In this document: in pieces, positions 59,506-64,000 of the stretch
Layout: the number at the start of each line of letters is the position of its first letter
Position numbering within the stretch: position 1 is the stretch's first letter
The notes under the pieces: generated by a model
Told to the model about the DNA's origin: nothing
The model's input: the letters and a program-made list of their open reading frames with translations, nothing else
Databases searched by the model: none
Translations under genes and position numbers: made by a program
DNA from: CAJCJE01 sp035948315
GTDB taxonomy: Bacteria > Actinomycetota > Actinomycetes > Mycobacteriales > Pseudonocardiaceae
Direction: 5' to 3'
DNA length: 64,000 nt
NCBI GenBank assembly: GCA_035948315.1
Contig: DASZJG010000045.1
Location: 59,667 to 123,666, forward strand

Positions 59506-59940
59506 TCAGAGCTGTGGCGCGGGGAGGACCCGAACGACCATCAGTACACCCACCACGAAGATCGCGGTCATGAACAAGGCCAGCGCGCCTATCCCGATGG
59601 TCATCGCCAGCGTGCGTCCGGTATCGCTGGTGGTCGCGCTGAGCTTCGGGCGAGATGGATCGTAGTGGACGGTCACGTTCTCGCCGACCTGGAAATCGCC
59701 AGGAACGGCCATCACGTCCTGATACTCGATTCGTTGCCCGTCCGGCGTTTCGAATCGCACGATGGGCCGATATATCGTCCGGTATCGGATCCGCTCCTTC
59801 TTGGCAGCGACGATCTTGCCCTGCGCGGTCGCACCCCGTCGCGTCGCGCGAAGGGCCGGGACGACGCTCCGGACGAATCCCAGAATGAATATCGCGCCGA
59901 GGCACCCGCCGATCAGGATCGCCATGACAGCCAAGACCAT
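59506..59940 (-). CDS. DUF3592-like membrane protein
   Basis: This 144-residue protein has an N-terminal helix (MVLAVMAILIGGCLGAIFILGFV), a beta-rich soluble loop (TAQGKIVAAKKERIRYRTIYRPIVRFETPDGQRIEYQD, VGENVTVHYDPSRP) and a C-terminal helix (LAMTIGIGALALFMTAIFVVGVLMVV). This is the DUF3592 layout found in many actinobacteria. It converges on the peptide operon with a 13-bp gap. Function unknown. Confidence 0.8.
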   Translation of the reverse strand: MVLAVMAILIGGCLGAIFILGFVRSVVPALRATRRGATAQGKIVAAKKERIRYRTIYRPIVRFETPDGQRIEYQDVMAVPGDFQVGENVTVHYDPSRPKLSATTSDTGRTLAMTIGIGALALFMTAIFVVGVLMVVRVLPAPQL

Positions 59941-60053
59941 CGCACTGCCTCCAAGCAGTCAGTCGGGCAAGATCGAGCGGGTGTTGCGGTGGTCCTGACG
60001 CCGACATGCCATTCGGTCGGTCATCGTAGATCTCACGCGGCTTGCCCGCGGCG

Positions 60054-61012
60054 TCAGCCGCCCTGCCCTTCGGCGGCTCCTTCGATCTTGGAGTCGAGCA
60101 CTTCGCCCAGAATCGTCTGCATCGTCGGTGGATCGGCGTCTTTGCCCTGAGGGGCATTCACCGCCGACTCGGCCGCGTACTCCGTCGTCAGCTTTGTCAG
60201 GGCCTGCCCGGCCGGGGTGGCAGTCGCATCAGGAATCGCCGCGACCACGGTCGGCAGGTCGGGTACCAACGCGGCAACGCTGTCAGGTAGATGGGTGAGC
60301 GTCGCATCGGCAGCAGTTTGAGCCGCGCCCTCGACCGTCTTGCCGGCGCCGCCGGTGAGGGCGCCGAGAGCCACCCCTTTGATCAGGTTCCCGTACATGT
60401 TGTCTTCGCCGGAGGTGGTGTCCCCGAGGTCGGCTTTCACGCCACTGGTCAAACCCGCATCAAGGATCGCGTCGACCCCGCCTGCCACCGCGCCGGTCGC
60501 AAGTCCAGTGACAATGGTCTCCAGCGAGGTGCCAAGGACGGTCACCGCATCCAGGCCGGCCGCTACCAATCCGGCCGATACGCCGGCACCGATCACATCC
60601 GAGAGACCGGCCGTGAAAAGCGTTGCCACGCCGCCCGCCACGATGGCAGCGGCTATTTCGGCCGCGACCTCTGCCAGTTGCGCTTGGCGTCGTCGACCGC
60701 CTGTGCGAAGTCGTTGCAGGCGGACGCGAGCGCGTCGGCTGTCTGGATGAGGATCGGAAGCATGGCCTTTGCATCGGCGGTGGTGCATTCGTCGGGTGTG
60801 CCACCGATCTGCGTCCAGTACTGGTTGAACGCGTTCATGGCCGGGCCGGTGTTGTTCTGCGTGAGTTCGCTCACCGCAGTGCTGCTCTGGCCGAGCGCGT
60901 CATTCGCCGCGTTCGCAATAGCCGTCCATGCGTTCGCTGCCTGGCGAGCCTTGTCGCTGTCGGCGTCCGGCCAGGGGATGCCAAATCTGTTCAGGACGGA
61001 AGCGGCGTCCAT
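60054..61012 (-). pseudogene. WXG100-like/LXG-type secreted-protein gene broken by a frameshift
   Basis: Two adjacent frames read as one protein. The first (from 61012) gives VLNRFGIPWPDADSDKARQAANAWTAIAN...ASACNDFAQAVDDAKR and then stops at 60653. The second continues exactly there with QLAEVAAEIAAAIVAGGVATLFTAGLSDVIGAGV and runs to 60054. The switch lies at about 60679-60683 and needs one extra base (AAGCGCAAC read as AAGCG.CAA). In related proteins the helix DDAKRQLAEVAAEI continues unbroken. The N-terminal ~120 residues resemble WXG100-like proteins that precede toxin or export domains; the rest is Gly/Ala-rich and helical. No nuclease or other toxin domain is seen. Either a real inactivation or a sequencing error. 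Confidence 0.75.
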
Positions 61013-61332
61013 CAGAGCATCCCGTGCTTCATCGAAGTCGCGATCTGCGACTCGGTCACGCCGTACTCCTTGCCCATCTCCTCCAGTCCGGATCCGACCC
61101 CCTGTACGGCGATACCGGCCATCTTTGCCAGAGTAAGTACCTTTGCGGCCAGTGGCTGATATGACTTGCCGAAGTCAAGACCGTGCGCGGTCGTACCCCA
61201 GAATGAACCAGCGGTGTTCAACGCTCCGCTTTGCTTCTGGACCGCACTGGTCAGTTCGTCACCCGCTTGGCTCAATGTCGGGCCGACCGCGGCGAAATCT
61301 TCGACTTGAACGGAAAAGCCGCCTGACGTCAT
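61012..61332 (-). CDS. WXG100-like small secreted protein
   Basis: This 106-residue helical protein starts GGFSVQVEDFAAVGPTLSQAGDELTSAVQKQ, has the W-G turn in AGSFWGTTAHGLDFG (equivalent to the W-x-G of ESX substrates) and ends with a second long helix. ESX/type VII substrates of this kind act with a partner protein. The stop overlaps the start of the next gene (TGATG), so the pair is coupled. AAAGGA is the ribosome site. No ESX secretion machinery lies in the window. Confidence 0.75.
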   Translation of the reverse strand: MTSGGFSVQVEDFAAVGPTLSQAGDELTSAVQKQSGALNTAGSFWGTTAHGLDFGKSYQPLAAKVLTLAKMAGIAVQGVGSGLEEMGKEYGVTESQIATSMKHGML

Positions 61333-61500
61333 TGTCGATCCTTTCGAATCCCGCCTCGTGACATGCGGTTGGCGATGGTGACAGGTGTCCGTGATCGCGG
61401 GCGCCACTTTCGGTGGATTCACCGATCGCTCCCAGTGTTGGATCGGAGTCGATCCGGCCGGGCTGAGGTGGGTTTCACGGCGGGGCGACGGGTGGCGATC

Positions 61501-61506
61501 TAGGCT
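61501..61506 (+). promoter_or_regulatory. TAGGCT -10 box for a leaderless M50-peptidase transcript
   Basis: TAGGCT is followed by six bases and the GTG start of the M50 gene, with no ribosome site. The same -10-to-start spacing occurs before the IclR, class II aldolase and MDR genes. Confidence 0.5.
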
Positions 61507-61512
61507 CTTGGG

Positions 61513-62661
61513 GTGGCGACAGGTGCGCAGAGAGCTTCCAGAAGGACCCGGACCAGCGAGGGTGGCGGCCTGCTGCTGTTCCGGGTTCGGGATGTGCCGG
61601 TGGTGCTGTCGCCGTCGTGGTGGCTCGGGTCGATCGTGGTCGCGGCGCTCTACGCGCCGCTGGTCGGGCGGTTGATGCCGGGGGCGGGGCTGGTGCCGTC
61701 GATCCTGTTGGCCGCGACGTTCGCGGTGCTGCTGGGCGCTTCGGTGTTGCTGCACGAACTGGGGCACTGCCTTGTCGCGCTGCACATGGGCATCCCGGTC
61801 CGCCGATTGCGGCTGTTCCTGCTCGGCGGGCTGTCGGAGATCGCGAAGAGTCCGCGCAAGCCGGGGCAGGAGGGCTGGGTGGCGGCCGCCGGACCGGCGG
61901 TGTCGCTGGTGTTGGCGGTGGTGTTCGGGCTGCTCGTGCTGGTGGTGCCGAGCGGGACGGCGCCGTGGCTGTTGATGGCGGAGTGCGCGGTCGCGAACCT
62001 GGCGGTGGCGATCTTCAACCTGCTGCCGGGCCTGCCGCTGGACGGCGGGCGGATGCTGCGCGCGGGGGTGTGGGCGTTGACCGGGCGGCGCTCGATCGGG
62101 ACCTGGGCGTCGGTGATCGGCGGCGGGCTGGTCGCGCTGGGGCTGTTGATCTGGGCGTTGACCGGGTTGGTCAGCGGCGATCCGTACGAGTGGCTGCAAC
62201 TGGGCGTGTGCCTGCTGACCGCGTGGTTCGTGGTCAGCGGCGCGAGCGGGGAGCTGAGCGCGGAGCGGCGGCGCCGGTGGCCGGTTGGGTTGCGGCTCTC
62301 CGAGGTGTTGCGGCCGGTGCTGCAACTGCCGGCGGAGAGCCCGGTCGGCGACGCACTTGTGGCCTCGGCCGGGCGGGGCGTGGTGTTGGTGCGGCCGGAC
62401 GGGCTGGCCGCGGCGTTGCTGGACGAGGTGGCGGCGCGACGGCTGGCCGAGCATTCGCCGCACGCGCCCGCCGAACAGGCGTCGCAGCCGTTGGGGCCGG
62501 AAACGGTGCTGTTCGCTTCGGAGTCGGGCGAGGACATCGTCGAGCGGGTGCGGGAGACGCCGGCCTGGCAGTTCCTCGTGGTGGACGACGACGGGAACCC
62601 GTCCGGGGTGCTGCGGCGCGAGGATCTGAGCGCGGCGCTGACCTCGCACGGGGTCGTCTGA
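61513..62661 (+). CDS. Site-2-protease-like M50 metallopeptidase with CBS-like tail
   Basis: This 382-residue intramembrane peptidase has HELGHCLVAL (zinc His and catalytic Glu) and LPLDGGRMLRA (the second zinc site, N/L-P-x-D-G). About six hydrophobic segments span residues 30-240. The C-terminal ~130 residues have a CBS-domain-like pattern (LPAESPVGDALVASAGRGVVLVRPDG, FLVVDDDGNPSGVLRREDL), as in many actinobacterial M50 proteins. It precedes trmI by 100 bp. Targets are unknown; relatives cut anti-sigma factors. Confidence 0.92.
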   Translation: MATGAQRASRRTRTSEGGGLLLFRVRDVPVVLSPSWWLGSIVVAALYAPLVGRLMPGAGLVPSILLAATFAVLLGASVLLHELGHCLVALHMGIPVRRLRLFLLGGLSEIAKSPRKPGQEGWVAAAGPAVSLVLAVVFGLLVLVVPSGTAPWLLMAECAVANLAVAIFNLLPGLPLDGGRMLRAGVWALTGRRSIGTWASVIGGGLVALGLLIWALTGLVSGDPYEWLQLGVCLLTAWFVVSGASGELSAERRRRWPVGLRLSEVLRPVLQLPAESPVGDALVASAGRGVVLVRPDGLAAALLDEVAARRLAEHSPHAPAEQASQPLGPETVLFASESGEDIVERVRETPAWQFLVVDDDGNPSGVLRREDLSAALTSHGVV

Positions 62662-62761
62662 ACCCAACCAGGCTGACGCGGGGGTTGGTGCGCGGCGCGG
62701 AGACACGTTCTGTCACCATCGTCGCGCCAGTTCCACGTGATTTACCAGGAGGTTCCCTGCG

Positions 62762-63589
62762 GTGAGCACCGCGAGTGGCCCGTTCCGGGCCGGTGACCGA
62801 GTGCAGTTGACCGACCCGAAGGGTCGGCACTACACGGTGATCCTTGAGCCCGGTCACAGCTACCACACCCACCGCGGTGCGCTCGACCACGACAAGCTGA
62901 TCGGTGCCCCCGAGGGATCGGTGGTGGTCTCCGCGGTCGGCACGCCCTACCTGGCGCTGCGGCCGCTGCTGCCGGACTACGTGCTGTCGATGCCGCGCGG
63001 CGCGCAGGTGATCTATCCGAAGGACTCCGCGCAGATCGTCATGTGGGGCGACATCTTCCCGGGCGCGCGGGTGCTGGAGGCGGGCGCGGGGTCGGGTGCG
63101 TTGACCTGCTCGCTGCTGCGCGCGGTCGGCGAGCACGGTTCGGTGACCTCCTACGAGGTCCGCGAGGATCATGCCGTGCACGCGCTGCGCAACGTGGACA
63201 ACTTCTTCGGCGGCCGGCCGGACAACTGGACGTTGCACCTTGGCGACGTGGCCACGCACAGCGGCGAGGTCGACCGGGTGGTGCTGGACATGGTCGCGCC
63301 GTGGGAGGCGCTGCCGACGGTGTTCGAGAACCTGGTGCCGGGTGGCGTGCTCACCGTCTACGTGGCGACGACGACGCAGCTGTCCCGGATCACCGAGGCG
63401 ATTCGCGAGCAGCAGTGCTGGACCGAGCCGGAGGCATGGGAAACGCTGATGCGGCCGTGGCACGTGGTCGGGCTCGCGGTTCGACCCGAGCACCGGATGG
63501 TCGCGCACACCGCATTCCTGTTGACGGCACGACGTCTGGCCGACGGCGTCACGCCGCCCCGCCCGCAGCGCAGGCCAAGTAAAGGCTGA
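62762..63589 (+). CDS. trmI: tRNA (adenine-58-N1)-methyltransferase
   Basis: This 275-residue enzyme methylates A58 in the T-loop of tRNA with S-adenosylmethionine. The N-terminal beta domain (FRAGDRVQLTDPKGRHYTVIL) and the SAM site VLEAGAGSGALTCSLLRAVG, YEVREDH and VVLDMVAPWEALP match mycobacterial Rv2118c. The start is GTG with AGGAGG 8 bases upstream. In many actinobacteria the proteasomal ATPase gene follows; that would lie beyond the right edge or be displaced. Confidence 0.95.
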   Translation: MSTASGPFRAGDRVQLTDPKGRHYTVILEPGHSYHTHRGALDHDKLIGAPEGSVVVSAVGTPYLALRPLLPDYVLSMPRGAQVIYPKDSAQIVMWGDIFPGARVLEAGAGSGALTCSLLRAVGEHGSVTSYEVREDHAVHALRNVDNFFGGRPDNWTLHLGDVATHSGEVDRVVLDMVAPWEALPTVFENLVPGGVLTVYVATTTQLSRITEAIREQQCWTEPEAWETLMRPWHVVGLAVRPEHRMVAHTAFLLTARRLADGVTPPRPQRRPSKG

Positions 63590-63622
63590 GTCGCGAAACG
63601 GTCTCGAACCGTGAATTCGAGG

Positions 63623-63650
63623 CTGGGTTAGCCAACCGAGACCCAGTTGA
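63623..63650. terminator. Imperfect hairpin after trmI
   Basis: The arms CTGGGTT and AACC..CCCAG around 63625-63650 form an imperfect stem between the converging trmI and lipoprotein-like genes, without a T-tract. Confidence 0.35.
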
Positions 63651-63685
63651 TACGAAACCGATCACATGCGACGGACGGTGACGGA

Positions 63686-64000
63686 TCAGCTGCCCTGGAA
63701 TGCCTCGACACACCAGGTGCCGTTGACGCGCTTGAGGTTCAGCTTCTGGGAGTTGGATCCGTTCTGCTGCGACACCGCGGTGATGGACACGGTCGCGGTG
63801 TCGCCGGTGACCGAGACCGGGCCTGCCGCAGCGGAAACCATCTTCACCTGCGCGTACACCTGCTGGGTTTGTTGCAGTTGCGCGGCGCTGAGCTTGTGGT
63901 CGGCGCAGACCAGGTTGTTGTTCATGTCGACCGCGTCACCCTTGCGCAGGTCGGCGACGTAGCGCTGGGCCAACGCCTGCGGCGTGTTGCCGTCGTCGGC
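63686..64000 (-). CDS. C-terminal part of a DUF4878-like (NTF2-fold) exported protein
   Basis: The frame is open to the right edge, so the N-terminus is outside the window. The visible 104 residues read PQALAQRYVADLRKGDAVDMNNNLVCADHKL, a helix with two further helices, then strands VSVTGDTATVSITAV, QKLNLKRVNGTWCVEAF. This cone-fold C-terminus, ending in G-x-W-C-V, is typical of small actinobacterial lipoproteins or membrane-anchored proteins of the DUF4878 type. Two cysteines probably form a disulfide. Function unknown. Confidence 0.65.
   Translation of the reverse strand, partial: ADDGNTPQALAQRYVADLRKGDAVDMNNNLVCADHKLSAAQLQQTQQVYAQVKMVSAAAGPVSVTGDTATVSITAVSQQNGSNSQKLNLKRVNGTWCVEAFQGS

Overview
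The window is GC-rich DNA with GTG starts, SARP and LAL regulators, a mycothiol gene (mshC), WXG100 proteins and candidate leaderless promoters. This points to a filamentous actinomycete, most likely of the Pseudonocardiaceae/Actinosynnemataceae type. The genus cannot be fixed from the sequence alone.

Region 1 (1-17.9 kb) is a biosynthetic gene cluster. Its core (12.1-17.9 kb) is a translationally coupled operon: a KASIII, an ACP, a ScoE/Rv0097-type Fe(II)/2-oxoglutarate isonitrile-forming oxygenase, a ScoD/FcoT-type thioesterase-fold protein, a FadD10/ScoC-type acyl-ACP ligase, a second ACP and a free-standing NRPS condensation domain. An NRPS beginning directly with an adenylation domain leaves the left edge in the opposite direction. 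Together they look like an isonitrile-lipopeptide pathway with a detached starter C domain and an added KASIII/ACP pair. Between them lie a flavin reductase, an exporter, a CGNR regulator, a StrR-like activator, an HxlR regulator, an AhpD/CMD protein, a PhzF-like protein, about 1.25 kb of apparently non-coding DNA, and a two-gene operon of large unrecognised proteins. One of these carries an internal Hint (intein-like) module.

Region 2 (18-41 kb) is accessory catabolism and redox: a secreted carboxylesterase; NDH-2; a LysR-controlled operon (ene-reductase, aldehyde dehydrogenase, gamma-resorcylate-type decarboxylase, enoyl-CoA hydratase-like, CocE-like hydrolase, secreted SnoaL-like protein); cyanase; an IclR-controlled gentisate operon (3-hydroxybenzoate 6-hydroxylase, gentisate dioxygenase, fumarylpyruvate hydrolase, transporter); a class II aldolase-like protein; a MarR-controlled Tat-exported metallo-beta-lactamase-fold protein with a membrane partner; and a coupled JAMM/SnoaL/VOC operon opposite a LysR gene.

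Region 3 (41-64 kb) is a conserved actinobacterial core block (mshC, PAC2, metH, hisE, hisG, a RecB-like nuclease and trmI, broadly as I recall the Mycobacterium Rv2130c-Rv2118c region) with insertions. The insertions include SARP, GNAT and LAL genes, a WXG100 pair (one member frameshifted), and a four-gene operon: a 41-residue basic peptide, a PqqD-like/HExxH membrane protein, a TPR protein and a DUF6461-like protein. That operon looks like an undescribed peptide-maturation system. metH itself is reduced to a pseudogene that keeps only its two ends.

The best candidates for new biology are the peptide/RRE-peptidase/TPR operon (55.2-59.5 kb), the Hint-domain pair (7.0-11.8 kb) and the rearranged isonitrile cluster.
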